Positions 5,047 to 11,562 of a DNA stretch of 11,562 nucleotides are shown piece by piece (within the stretch, counting starts at the first letter, position 1; every line of letters begins with the position of its first letter). Where the stretch lies: the NCBI GenBank assembly GCA_937910785.1, contig CALDLG010000076.1:1-11562 (forward strand), read 5' to 3'. Origin of the DNA: an uncultured Lachnospiraceae bacterium (GTDB taxonomy: Bacteria > Bacillota > Clostridia > Lachnospirales > Lachnospiraceae). The notes beneath the pieces are model-generated. The model saw only the letters and a list, made by a program, of their open reading frames with translations, was not told the origin of the DNA and made no database searches. The translations under genes and the position numbers were made by a program.

Positions 5047-7437
5047 TTATTTTTTTGAAAAGGCATATTTTACAACATCCTCCATCGTTTCCACATAATG
5101 AATCTGAAGACCTTTTTTGATCTCTCCCGGAACCTCCGCAATATCCTTTTCGTTTTTCTTCGGCACGAGCACCGTCTCAATTCCCGCCGTTTTCGCAGCA
5201 AGAATTTTCTCTTTCAGGCCGCCGATCGGAAGAACTCTCCCGCGCAGCGTAACCTCACCGGTCATCGCTACTTTGGCATATACAGGCGTATCCGTCACAA
5301 GGGATAAAATGGCCGCCGCCATCGTGATGCCCGCGGAAGGGCCATCCTTTGGAACGGCTCCTTCCGGTATGTGAAGATGAAAATCATTCTCTTTAAAGGT
5401 TTCGTCCTCGACGCCGTATTTCCGACTGACGGACCGCACATAACTCATCGCGGCCATAGCGGATTCCTGCATCACTTCACCCATTTGACCGGTCAGGTTA
5501 ATTTCGCCTTTCCCCGGCATTTTATTGACTTCTATCTGTAATGTCTCGCCGCCCACGCTGGTCCAGGCCAGTCCTCTGACAACGCCGACTTCGTCCTGTT
5601 CGTTTGCTTTCAGGCTGTCATATCTCGGTTTTCCGAGGAAATGGGCGAGATTATTGGACGTTACCCGGATCTTCCCTTTTTTCTTCTGTAAGATTTCTCT
5701 CGCCGACTTTCTGCATACCGCTCCGAGCTTCCGCTCCAGTGCGCGCACGCCCGCTTCTCTCGTATAAAGGGCAATCATATCCCGCAGGGCTCCGTCCGAA
5801 ATCTGCAGAATTTCTTCGCTCAGCCCGTTTTTATCAAGCTGTTTCTGAAGCAGATGTTCTTTGGCAATATGGAATTTCTCGTTCGCCGTATAGCTGTTTA
5901 CCTCGATGATTTCCATTCTGTCAAGCAGCGGCCTTGGAATTTTGTCGGTAGAATTGGCCGTAGCGATAAACAACACTTCCGATAGATCAATCGGAATTTC
6001 CACATAGTGATCCCGAAAATGGCTGTTCTGCTCACTGTCAAGAACCTCCAGCAAGGCGGAAGAAGTGTCTCCCTTATAGTCACTGCTCACCTTATCGATC
6101 TCATCCAACAGCATCAGCGGATTTTTCCCCCCGGCCTGCCGCAGTCCCGCCGCGATTCTTCCCGGCATCGCACCGACATATGTCTTGCGGTGGCCCCGGA
6201 TCTCCGCTTCGTCCCGGACGCCGCCAAGACAGATTCGCACATATTTTTTACGCAACGCCTCCGCTATGCTTTTGGCGATGGACGTCTTTCCCGTACCGGG
6301 CGGACCGACCAGACAGATGATGGGACTTTCCCCCTTCTTCGTCATAAGACGGACAGCCAGGAATTCCAGCACGCGCTCCTTTACCTTTTCCAGACCATAA
6401 TGCTGTTCTTCCAGAATCTGTTCCGCTCGGTCCAGGTCCTGACTGTCGCGCGATGTTTTATCCCATGGAAGCTCCAGCAGCGTCTCTATATAAGCGCGCT
6501 CCACCGCACTTTCCGAACTGCTCCCCGATACGCTTTTAAATCTGGCGATTTCCTTCCGGATTTTCTCCTTTACCTCCGCGCCGGCCTTCAGCTTTTCCAC
6601 GGCTTCCGTAAACTGCTCCACTTCCGAAAAAGTATCGTCTTCACCGAGTTCCTTTCGAATATAACGCATCTGCTCTCTGAGAATATACTCTTTCTGATTC
6701 TGGTCAAGCCTCTTTTTGACCTGTACGGACAATCTATTCTTGATCTGTGCGATTTCCACTTCGTTGATTAACAGCGCGGTCAGTGTCTGAAAACGCTCCG
6801 CCAGAAGCGCCGCGCTTAAAACCTGCTGTTTCTTCTGATACGGCAGCGGAATATTGATCGTGATCTGGTCCAGTATATATCCCAGATCACTGCTTTCTTC
6901 CACCTGTTTACTGATCGTTGCGCCGATCTTGGGAAAGCATGTCGTATATTTGGCAAACTCTTCTTTCAGCGTGCCAAGCATCGCTTCCTTCTCAATCTCA
7001 TCGATCTGCTCCCGGCCTTCCTCCATATGAATGACCTGTGCGGTCAAAAATTCCGTCTCCGGCAGGAATGCCTGAATCTTTGCTCTGGATATACCTTCGA
7101 CCAGTACGCGGACCATCGCCCCCGGCAGTCTGGTCACCTGTTTTACCATAACGATTGTACCGACCGGGTAAACCTGCTCAAGCTCCGGGTCCTGATCCTC
7201 CGGGTCCTTCTGCGTCACCGCAAAAAGCCGTTGACTTCCCATCATGGCCGCTTCCACCGCAAGTACGGATTTCTCCCTGCTCAGATCAAAATGTATAATC
7301 ATATCGGGCAGAATCGTCATTCCCCGCAGCGTAACGGCCGGCAGTTCCAACGGACCTGCTTCTTTCATGCTGTCAATTTCCCGCTTCTCTTCCATTTCCG
7401 CTTCATTCTCTCTCTTCTGTTCCAATTCTCTGTCCAT
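5047..7437 (-). CDS. lon: ATP-dependent Lon protease (LonA type)
   Basis: Lon is a cytoplasmic homohexameric AAA+ serine protease that removes misfolded and regulatory proteins. The 796-aa product has the LonA order. The N-terminal substrate-binding domain starts near LPAVTLRGMTILP and is followed by a coiled region. The AAA+ module carries Walker A GPPGTGKT (378-385) and Walker B Asp445-Glu446. The protease domain has the Ser701 (PKDGPSAG) and Lys744 (GGLKEKILAA) dyad. The first ~28 residues are very rich in Glu, Lys and Arg and precede the family core. The start is uncertain: the frame is open to 7494, but that would translate a terminator hairpin. ATGs at 7437, 7395 and 7368 all have weak ribosome binding sites; 7437 is chosen. 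engB follows after 26 bases, as in Bacillus lonA-ysxC. No convincing lon promoter was found. Confidence 0.93.
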   Translation of the reverse strand: MDRELEQKRENEAEMEEKREIDSMKEAGPLELPAVTLRGMTILPDMIIHFDLSREKSVLAVEAAMMGSQRLFAVTQKDPEDQDPELEQVYPVGTIVMVKQVTRLPGAMVRVLVEGISRAKIQAFLPETEFLTAQVIHMEEGREQIDEIEKEAMLGTLKEEFAKYTTCFPKIGATISKQVEESSDLGYILDQITINIPLPYQKKQQVLSAALLAERFQTLTALLINEVEIAQIKNRLSVQVKKRLDQNQKEYILREQMRYIRKELGEDDTFSEVEQFTEAVEKLKAGAEVKEKIRKEIARFKSVSGSSSESAVERAYIETLLELPWDKTSRDSQDLDRAEQILEEQHYGLEKVKERVLEFLAVRLMTKKGESPIICLVGPPGTGKTSIAKSIAEALRKKYVRICLGGVRDEAEIRGHRKTYVGAMPGRIAAGLRQAGGKNPLMLLDEIDKVSSDYKGDTSSALLEVLDSEQNSHFRDHYVEIPIDLSEVLFIATANSTDKIPRPLLDRMEIIEVNSYTANEKFHIAKEHLLQKQLDKNGLSEEILQISDGALRDMIALYTREAGVRALERKLGAVCRKSAREILQKKKGKIRVTSNNLAHFLGKPRYDSLKANEQDEVGVVRGLAWTSVGGETLQIEVNKMPGKGEINLTGQMGEVMQESAMAAMSYVRSVSRKYGVEDETFKENDFHLHIPEGAVPKDGPSAGITMAAAILSLVTDTPVYAKVAMTGEVTLRGRVLPIGGLKEKILAAKTAGIETVLVPKKNEKDIAEVPGEIKKGLQIHYVETMEDVVKYAFSKK

Positions 7438-7465
7438 CTTTCTCTGTCTTTCCGTATTGTAAACA

Positions 7466-7490
7466 AAACGCCGCCCTGACGGCGGCGTTT
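7466..7490 (-). terminator. Intrinsic terminator or attenuator between clpX and lon
   Basis: On the minus strand a 10-bp stem (AAACGCCGCC with GGCGGCGTTT, loop GTCAG) is followed directly by TGTTTACA, so that the stem's terminal TTT and the flanking bases read TTTTGTTT. It starts 45 bases after the clpX stop codon. It looks like a rho-independent terminator for the clp transcript. The open frame of lon runs upstream through it, which argues against the longest lon start. Confidence 0.8.
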
Positions 7491-7535
7491 CCAATAATTT
7501 TCAGCCCAATTCCTATGCTTTCTCTCAGCTTTCGG

Positions 7536-8792
7536 TTATTCTGCCTGTAACAATCTGTTGCGATAATGCACAAGAGGCTGCGCCTTCCCTTCCACGGCTT
7601 CCTTCGTAATGATACATTCTGCTATGTTATCGTCTGACGGAATTTCATACATAACATCCATCATGATATTTTCCATGACAGAACGGAGACCTCTCGCACC
7701 GGTCTTTCTTTCAAAAGCCAGATCCGCAATTGCCTCGATCGCATCTTCCTCTACCTTCAGATTTACCTCATCGAACTCAAACAGTTTCTTATACTGCTTT
7801 ACCAACGCATTTTTTGGCTCTTTCAGGATTCTGATAAGGGCGGCGCGATCCAGTCCTTCCAGCGTTACCGTAATCGGCACACGTCCGATAAATTCCGGAA
7901 TCAGTCCGAATTTCATCAAATCCTGCGGCGCCACTTCTTTAAGAACGGCTCCGATATCCTTGCTGCTCTTCTCCATGATCTTCGCATTGAAACCGATTGA
8001 ATTTCTGTCAAGTCTCTCTTCCACAATTTTTTCCAGACCGTCAAATGCACCGCCGCAAATAAACAGAATGTTGGAAGTATCGATCTGAATCAGTTCCTGA
8101 TGCGGATGCTTTCTTCCTCCCTGCGGCGGAACGCTTGCAACCGTTCCTTCGATGATCTTCAAAAGAGCCTGCTGAACGCCTTCTCCGGAAACATCCCGCG
8201 TAATCGAAACATTCTCACTCTTCTTCGTAATTTTATCGATCTCATCGATATAGATAATGCCAAACTGTGCGCGCTCGACATCATAATCCGCTGCCTGAAT
8301 CAGCTTCAGCAGAATATTTTCAACGTCTTCACCGACATACCCTGCTTCGGTAAGCGTCGTCGCGTCCGCAATCGCAAAAGGTACATTAATGATTTTCGCA
8401 AGCGTCTGCGCCAGATAGGTCTTTCCGGAACCGGTCGGACCAATCATGATAATATTGCTCTTCTGCAGCTCCACTCCGTCATCATCCTGCGGCGCTGTTA
8501 CTCTTTTATAATGATTATATACGGAAACCGCAAGGACTTTCTTTGCCTCATCCTGCCCGATCACATAATCATCCAGGAATTTTCGGATTTCAACCGGCTT
8601 TAAAAGATTGATCTCCGTCTCTTCCGCTTCCATGCCCTCTTCGTATTCTTCCTCAATAATATCCGCACAGATATCAACGCATTCGTCACAAATATATACG
8701 CTCCCCGGCCCGGCAATCATTTTCCGGACCTGATCCTGCGTCTTATTACAAAAAGAACATCTTACCTTGTCGTCAGAATTTCTTCCTGTCAT
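7536..8792 (-). CDS. clpX: ATP-dependent Clp protease ATP-binding subunit ClpX
   Basis: ClpX is the hexameric AAA+ unfoldase that recognises substrates and threads them into ClpP. The 418-aa product contains an N-terminal zinc-binding domain with Cys12, Cys15, Cys35 and Cys38. Further motifs are Walker A GPTGSGKT (118-125), pore loop GYVG (151-154), Walker B with Asp183-Glu184, the RKH loop (227-229), the ClpP-docking IGF loop (266-268) and a predicted arginine finger at Arg304. The chosen start, MTGRNSDDKVRCSFC, matches the usual beginning just before the zinc finger. The open frame extends 24 codons further upstream through a hairpin and overlapping the clpP end, which is not credible as coding. 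No Shine-Dalgarno sequence lies at normal spacing, which is unusual; a tiny upstream ORF may supply ribosomes. Confidence 0.97.
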   Translation of the reverse strand: MTGRNSDDKVRCSFCNKTQDQVRKMIAGPGSVYICDECVDICADIIEEEYEEGMEAEETEINLLKPVEIRKFLDDYVIGQDEAKKVLAVSVYNHYKRVTAPQDDDGVELQKSNIIMIGPTGSGKTYLAQTLAKIINVPFAIADATTLTEAGYVGEDVENILLKLIQAADYDVERAQFGIIYIDEIDKITKKSENVSITRDVSGEGVQQALLKIIEGTVASVPPQGGRKHPHQELIQIDTSNILFICGGAFDGLEKIVEERLDRNSIGFNAKIMEKSSKDIGAVLKEVAPQDLMKFGLIPEFIGRVPITVTLEGLDRAALIRILKEPKNALVKQYKKLFEFDEVNLKVEEDAIEAIADLAFERKTGARGLRSVMENIMMDVMYEIPSDDNIAECIITKEAVEGKAQPLVHYRNRLLQAE

Positions 8793-8806
8793 TTTATTAA
8801 AACCAT
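8789..8806 (-). CDS. Possible five-codon leader ORF overlapping the clpX start
   Basis: An ATG at 8806 opens a five-codon frame (MVLIK) that ends with TGA at 8789-8791, so that it overlaps the clpX ATG as ATGA. AGGAAAGG lies just upstream; its AGGA is 5 bases from this ATG but 20 bases from the clpX ATG. A second in-frame ATG at 8821 would make it ten codons. The arrangement suggests translational coupling into clpX. Coding evidence is minimal at this length, so this is tentative. Confidence 0.3.
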   Translation of the reverse strand: MVLIK

Positions 8807-8825
8807 GCCTTTCCTGTTCATTCTG

Positions 8826-8854
8826 GTAAGAGGCAGTCCACCGCCTCCTCTTAC
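8826..8854 (-). other. Hairpin overlapping the clpP stop codon
   Basis: The perfect 8-bp inverted repeat GTAAGAGG / CCTCTTAC (8847-8854 and 8826-8833) has a 13-base loop. Its upstream arm includes the clpP stop codon, and together with the loop it holds a GAGGAGG sequence. There is no T-run after it, so it is not an ordinary terminator. A role in translation or in mRNA end protection at the clpP-clpX junction is possible but unproven. Confidence 0.5.
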
Positions 8855-9447
8855 TCCGCGGCATCTCCGTGATTGGTTATAACCCGGTCAATCAATCCAT
8901 ACGCGAGCGCTTCCTCCGCAGATTTCCAGTTATCACGTTCCGTATCCGCCGCAATTACTTCATAATCCTGTCCCGTATTTTCGGACAGAATTTTGTTCAG
9001 CTTTTCTTTTGTCTGCAAAATATGTTTCGCCGCAATTTCAATTTCCGTTGCCTGTCCCTGTGCCCCGCCAAGCGGCTGGTGAATCATGATCTCCGCATTC
9101 GGAAGCGCCATGCGCTTCCCTTTGGCGCCGCCCGCAAGCAGGAACGCGCCCATGCTGGCTGCCATACCGATACATACCGTCGAAACATCACATTTAATAA
9201 AACGCATCGTATCATAAATAGCCATACCAGCTGTCACAGAGCCTCCCGGACTGTTGATATAAAGATGAATATCTTTCTCCGGGTCCTCGGACTCCAGAAA
9301 CAACATCTGCGCAACGACCAGACTGGCCGTCGTTTCGTTTACTTCTTCTCCAAGAAAAATAATTCTTTCCTTTAAAAGTCTTGAATAAATATCATAGGAG
9401 CGTTCCCCTTTTGAGGTCTGCTCAATGACATAGGGTACCAATGGCAT
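8851..9447 (-). CDS. clpP: ATP-dependent Clp protease proteolytic subunit
   Basis: ClpP is the serine peptidase barrel (two stacked heptamers) that degrades proteins unfolded and fed in by ClpX or other Clp ATPases in the cytoplasm. The product is 198 aa, the standard size. The catalytic triad is visible as Ser98 in GMAASMGAF, His123 in MIHQPLGG and Asp172 in DTERDNW. The N-terminal MPLVPYVIEQT with YDIYSRLLKERIIFLGEEV is typical of Firmicute ClpP and supports the chosen start. The tig gene lies 96 bases upstream, with a promoter in the gap, and clpX follows 58 bases after the stop codon. The tandem placement suggests coupled production of peptidase and unfoldase. Confidence 0.97.
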   Translation of the reverse strand: MPLVPYVIEQTSKGERSYDIYSRLLKERIIFLGEEVNETTASLVVAQMLFLESEDPEKDIHLYINSPGGSVTAGMAIYDTMRFIKCDVSTVCIGMAASMGAFLLAGGAKGKRMALPNAEIMIHQPLGGAQGQATEIEIAAKHILQTKEKLNKILSENTGQDYEVIAADTERDNWKSAEEALAYGLIDRVITNHGDAAE

Positions 9448-9454
9448 AATTATT

Positions 9455-9459
9455 CCTCC
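9455..9459 (-). promoter_or_regulatory. Ribosome binding site deciding the clpP start
   Basis: GGAGG on the minus strand sits 7 bases upstream of the ATG at 9447. The open frame extends upstream to 9507, but that extension would run through the promoter -10 element and has no ribosome binding site. Confidence 0.85.
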
Positions 9460-9469
9460 AATTCCACCT

Positions 9470-9508
9470 GATGCAGATATTATATAACGATTCCGCCGCT
9501 TCTGCATC
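9470..9508 (-). promoter_or_regulatory. clpP promoter framed by an 8-bp inverted repeat
   Basis: A perfect TATAAT on the minus strand (9479-9484) lies in the tig-clpP gap, with a predicted start near 9472 and a leader of about 25 bases to the clpP ATG. The -35 hexamer at 17-bp spacing (ATGCAG, 9502-9507) is poor. Perfect 8-bp inverted arms GATGCAGA (9470-9477) and TCTGCATC (9501-9508) cover the start site and the -35 region, with centres 31 bp apart. This looks like an operator, but no known regulator consensus was recognised. Confidence 0.6.
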
Positions 9509-9543
9509 TATAAGGCTCACTTTTAAGAAAAACTTAATACAAT

Positions 9544-10830
9544 TTATTTTTCTTTTGCATTTTCCACAACAAAATCCGCTGCCTTTTTCACCGCAAGATC
9601 CTGTCTGATATTCTTCATTTCTTTTTCACCGAGCATTTCCTTGACCTTACCCGCATCCATCTGATAAACTTCCGCCATGGTCTGGATTTCTTTCTCAAAA
9701 TCCTCGTCGGTCACTTCGATCTTCTCGGCTTCTGCGATCGCCTCAAGGACGAGTCTGGACTGAATCCGTTTCTCGGCCTGCGGTCTCACATTTTCAAGCA
9801 TCTGCTGATAATTCGTACCCGTAAACTGGAAATACTGCTCCATGGAGAGACCCTGCATCGTGATACGCTGTGCAAATTCATCCACCATCTGACGCTGCTG
9901 CGTTGCGATCATCGCTTCAGGAATATCCATTTCGGACAGATCCACAACCGCTTCCACAGCCTCGCGCTCTTTGCTTTCCTTTGCCTCTTTGATCTTCTTT
10001 TCTTCCAAATTCTTTTTTACGTCCTCTTTATATTCGTTCAATGTTTCAAATTCAGACACTTCGCCCGCAAATTCATCGTCCAGCTCCGGAAGCTCTTTTT
10101 CCTTGATCTCTTTTACGGTGCATTTGAAGACAGCGTCCTTCCCTTTCAGTTCTTCCGCCTGATAATCTTCCGGGAATGTAACGTTTACTTCCACTTCCTT
10201 ACCGATCTCCGCTCCGACTAACTGCTCTTCAAAACCGGGAATAAACGCACCGGAACCGATCGTCAGCGGATAATTTTCTCCTTTGCCGCCTTCAAAAGCA
10301 ACGCCATCCACAAAGCCTTCGAAGTCGAGCACTGCCATATCGCCGTCCTGAACCGGTCTGTCCTCTACCGTGATATTTCTTGCATTGTTTTCGCGCTCTT
10401 TCTCGATCACTTCATTCACTTCCTCATCCGTCACCGCGATGTCCGCTTTTTCAACCTTAACGCCCTTATATTTTCCCAATTTAACTTCCGGCTTCAGTGC
10501 AACCTCTGCCGTAAAAATAAACGGTTTTCCGGCCTCGATCTGTGTCACGTCGATTTTCGGAGACGATACGATATCTTCTTCACACTCGTCCAGCGCTTTC
10601 TCATAAGCGTCCGGAATCAAAATATTCGCAGCATCTTCATAAAAAACTTCCTTACCATACATTTTTTCAACGATCTGGCGGGGAACCTTACCTTTTCTGA
10701 AACCAGGAATGCTGATTTTCCCTTTCTGTTTCTGATATGCGGACTCAATTGCTTTATCCAGCTCGTCAGCGCTTACCTCGATCGTAAGCTTCGCCATGTT
10801 CTTTTCTAATTTCTCCACCTGTAAACTCAT
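9544..10830 (-). CDS. tig: Trigger factor, ribosome-associated chaperone and prolyl isomerase
   Basis: This cytoplasmic chaperone docks at the ribosome exit tunnel and protects emerging polypeptides. The 428-aa product matches the usual family length. The N-terminal ribosome-binding domain carries the signature GFRKGKVP at residues 43-50. An FKBP-like peptidyl-prolyl isomerase domain spans about 155-245 (DGDMAVLDFEGFVDG, then IPGFEEQLVG). The remainder is the long helical substrate-binding arm region, rich in Lys and Glu, with the conserved IPEAMI segment at about 303-308. It is the first gene after a promoter and is followed by clpP, clpX and lon, a protein quality-control cluster also found in other Firmicutes. 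No CIRCE or CtsR operator was seen upstream. Confidence 0.97.
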   Translation of the reverse strand: MSLQVEKLEKNMAKLTIEVSADELDKAIESAYQKQKGKISIPGFRKGKVPRQIVEKMYGKEVFYEDAANILIPDAYEKALDECEEDIVSSPKIDVTQIEAGKPFIFTAEVALKPEVKLGKYKGVKVEKADIAVTDEEVNEVIEKERENNARNITVEDRPVQDGDMAVLDFEGFVDGVAFEGGKGENYPLTIGSGAFIPGFEEQLVGAEIGKEVEVNVTFPEDYQAEELKGKDAVFKCTVKEIKEKELPELDDEFAGEVSEFETLNEYKEDVKKNLEEKKIKEAKESKEREAVEAVVDLSEMDIPEAMIATQQRQMVDEFAQRITMQGLSMEQYFQFTGTNYQQMLENVRPQAEKRIQSRLVLEAIAEAEKIEVTDEDFEKEIQTMAEVYQMDAGKVKEMLGEKEMKNIRQDLAVKKAADFVVENAKEK

Positions 10831-10838
10831 AAACCGGT

Positions 10839-10847
10839 CTCCTCCTT
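10839..10847 (-). promoter_or_regulatory. Ribosome binding site deciding the tig start
   Basis: AAGGAGGAG on the minus strand lies 8 bases upstream of the ATG at 10830. The longer open frame begins at 10887, which coincides with the predicted transcription start and has no ribosome binding site. The downstream ATG is therefore chosen. Confidence 0.85.
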
Positions 10848-10893
10848 CAATTACCTCTGTCTCTATCGCATTCTTAGTCACAGCCATTTAGCA

Positions 10894-10905
10894 ATTATAG
10901 CACAA
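10894..10905 (-). promoter_or_regulatory. Extended -10 promoter for tig
   Basis: On the minus strand the 12-mer TTGTGCTATAAT contains a perfect TATAAT (10894-10899) preceded by TGC, forming an extended -10 element. The hexamer at the 17-bp -35 distance (TAGTAT, 10917-10922) is poor and overlaps the stop codon of the upstream gene. Transcription should start near 10887, giving a leader of about 57 bases before the tig start codon. The same 12-mer occurs at 111-122. Confidence 0.75.
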
Positions 10906-10919
10906 CCGGACGAAAAATA

Positions 10920-11168
10920 CTAGCATTTCTTTCCATAAATCACTTTCGAGCTGATTCCCCGCAGCATTCCGATTTTTCCCGACAAAGCGCTGATCTGATC
11001 TTCCGGCGCATCCAGCACGATACTGATGATATTCATTTCCTTTCTGCTATAAGGAATCCCCATTCTTCCGATAATATATTCAGCATAATCGTGTAAAATC
11101 CGATTCAGACGTTCAACTTCCTCCGTATTTTCCACGATAATACCAAGCAAAGCGACTCTGGTCTCCAT
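10920..11168 (-). CDS. TM1266-family iron-only hydrogenase system putative regulator
   Basis: This is an 82-aa protein with the recognisable TM1266-family pattern: an N-terminal METRVALLGIIVE strand, a central YIIGRMGIPY segment and a C-terminal IISIVLDAPEDQISALSGKIGML block. The family adopts an ACT/NikR-like ferredoxin fold and is commonly found near [FeFe]-hydrogenase maturation genes, hence its name; its biochemical role is not established. The ATG is preceded by GAGG six bases upstream. It follows the ABC ATPase gene after a 19-base gap, suggesting one transcript. No obvious terminator lies between its stop and the tig promoter, so read-through into tig is possible. No hydrogenase or HydE/F/G gene is visible in the window; any such link would have to lie to the right. 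Confidence 0.85.
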   Translation of the reverse strand: METRVALLGIIVENTEEVERLNRILHDYAEYIIGRMGIPYSRKEMNIISIVLDAPEDQISALSGKIGMLRGISSKVIYGKKC

Positions 11169-11187
11169 ATCTGTCCTCTTTTCTTCC

Positions 11188-11562
11188 TTATTTTAATGCA
11201 ATAAGCTCTCCCGAAAGCAGCTTTGCATCTTCCTCCCGGTGCGTCGTCACAAGCAGCGTCCTGCCCTCCTGCCGCTCCAGTATAAAAGCGGCCGTTTTCC
11301 GACGGTTCTCCTCATCCAGTCCGGTAAAAGGCTCGTCCATTACGACAAATTCCGCCCCCGAAAGCATCGCGCGCAGAACGGCGCAGCGCCTCTTCATCCC
11401 GCCGCTCAGTTCTTTGACCGGACTGGTCAGGCACTCCGTCGGCAAAATTTCCACGGCTTCCGACCGGATCTTTTCGACCGCTTTTTCCTTCGCGCGCCTT
11501 CCGCATCCCGCTGTACAATGTAACGTCAGCAGCACGTTTGCCGCCACATCATAGTCCCCGCA
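11188..11562 (-). CDS. ABC transporter ATP-binding protein, 3' part (5' end outside window)
   Basis: The visible 124 residues are the C-terminal half of an ABC-type ATPase, which hydrolyses ATP to power a membrane transporter. The signature motif LSGGMKR lies at visible residues 52-58, Walker B (FVVMDE) at 72-77, the D-loop (GLDE) at 81-84 and the H-loop histidine at 108. The Walker A and Q-loop lie beyond the right edge. The compact form and the DEPFTGLDEENR stretch resemble NitT/TauT-type importer ATPases, but the substrate cannot be read from this fragment. The gene ends 19 bases before the next gene, whose ribosome binding site lies in that gap, so the two are very likely co-transcribed. 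The family call is firm; the substrate and the partner permease are unknown here. Confidence 0.9.
   Translation of the reverse strand, partial: CGDYDVAANVLLTLHCTAGCGRRAKEKAVEKIRSEAVEILPTECLTSPVKELSGGMKRRCAVLRAMLSGAEFVVMDEPFTGLDEENRRKTAAFILERQEGRTLLVTTHREEDAKLLSGELIALK

Noticed and set aside
6007..6771. Plus-strand open frame of 254 codons opposite lon
   Set aside because: It is the shadow of the Lon AAA+ region, which has intact catalytic motifs on the minus strand.
7438..7494. N-terminal extension of lon to 7494
   Set aside because: It would translate through a GC-rich terminator hairpin and adds residues unlike any Lon N-terminus.
9525..9540. Small hairpin TTAAG/CTTAA after tig as a terminator
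   Set aside because: The stem is only five A/T-rich pairs with no suitable T-run after it; it is unlikely to stop transcription.
10831..10887. N-terminal extension of tig to 10887
   Set aside because: The ATG sits at the predicted transcription start with no ribosome binding site; the ATG at 10830 has one and gives the usual length.
9448..10919. CIRCE or CtsR operators at tig and clpP
   Set aside because: Searched by eye for TTAGCACTC/GAGTGCTAA and tandem GGTCAAA heptads; none found in the promoter regions.

Overview
The window looks like a chromosomal segment of an anaerobic, spore-forming Firmicute, most likely Lachnospiraceae (Clostridia). This rests on the protein families (a YtvI-type sporulation membrane protein, a TM1266-type protein linked to [FeFe]-hydrogenase, a D-lactate dehydrogenase), on strong GGAGG-type ribosome binding sites, and on extended -10 promoters of the TGCTATAAT form. 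The species cannot be named from this sequence. Every credible gene is on the minus strand, so transcription runs from high to low coordinates.

Layout in transcription order. (1) 11562-10920: the 3' part of an ABC transporter ATPase, followed after a short gap by a small TM1266-family protein. (2) 10905-5018: the protein quality-control block tig, clpP, clpX, lon, engB. Trigger factor folds nascent chains, ClpXP and Lon are the two ATP-dependent proteases, and EngB/YsxC is a GTPase needed for large-subunit ribosome assembly. tig and clpP each have a visible promoter, and a strong hairpin separates clpX from lon. (3) 4359-899: ytvI (predicted polytopic membrane protein), a 169-bp palindromic insert, D-lactate dehydrogenase, a VanZ-family membrane protein and a DUF308 membrane protein. 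The last three are tightly packed: stop-to-start contact, then a 26-base overlap. (4) 898-1: three degenerate ~37-bp repeats, a promoter, an unrecognised 155-aa acidic protein, its terminator, and a divergence-free leftward promoter with a structured leader for a gene beyond the left edge.

Most of the window is ordinary conserved housekeeping DNA. The feature least explained by known genes is the 169-bp element at 2977-3145. It has 37-bp nearly perfect terminal inverted repeats, apparent 4-bp target duplications (TTCA), and an internally structured core wedged between the ytvI stop codon and the ldh ribosome binding site. Smaller regulatory oddities are an 8-bp inverted repeat framing the clpP promoter, a five-codon leader ORF overlapping the clpX start, the clpX-lon hairpin, and a leader with alternative hairpins at the left edge.

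Several start codons were placed downstream of the longest possible open frame, because a Shine-Dalgarno site, a promoter or a terminator rules out the longer version (tig, clpP, clpX, lon, engB, ytvI, ldh, DUF308).
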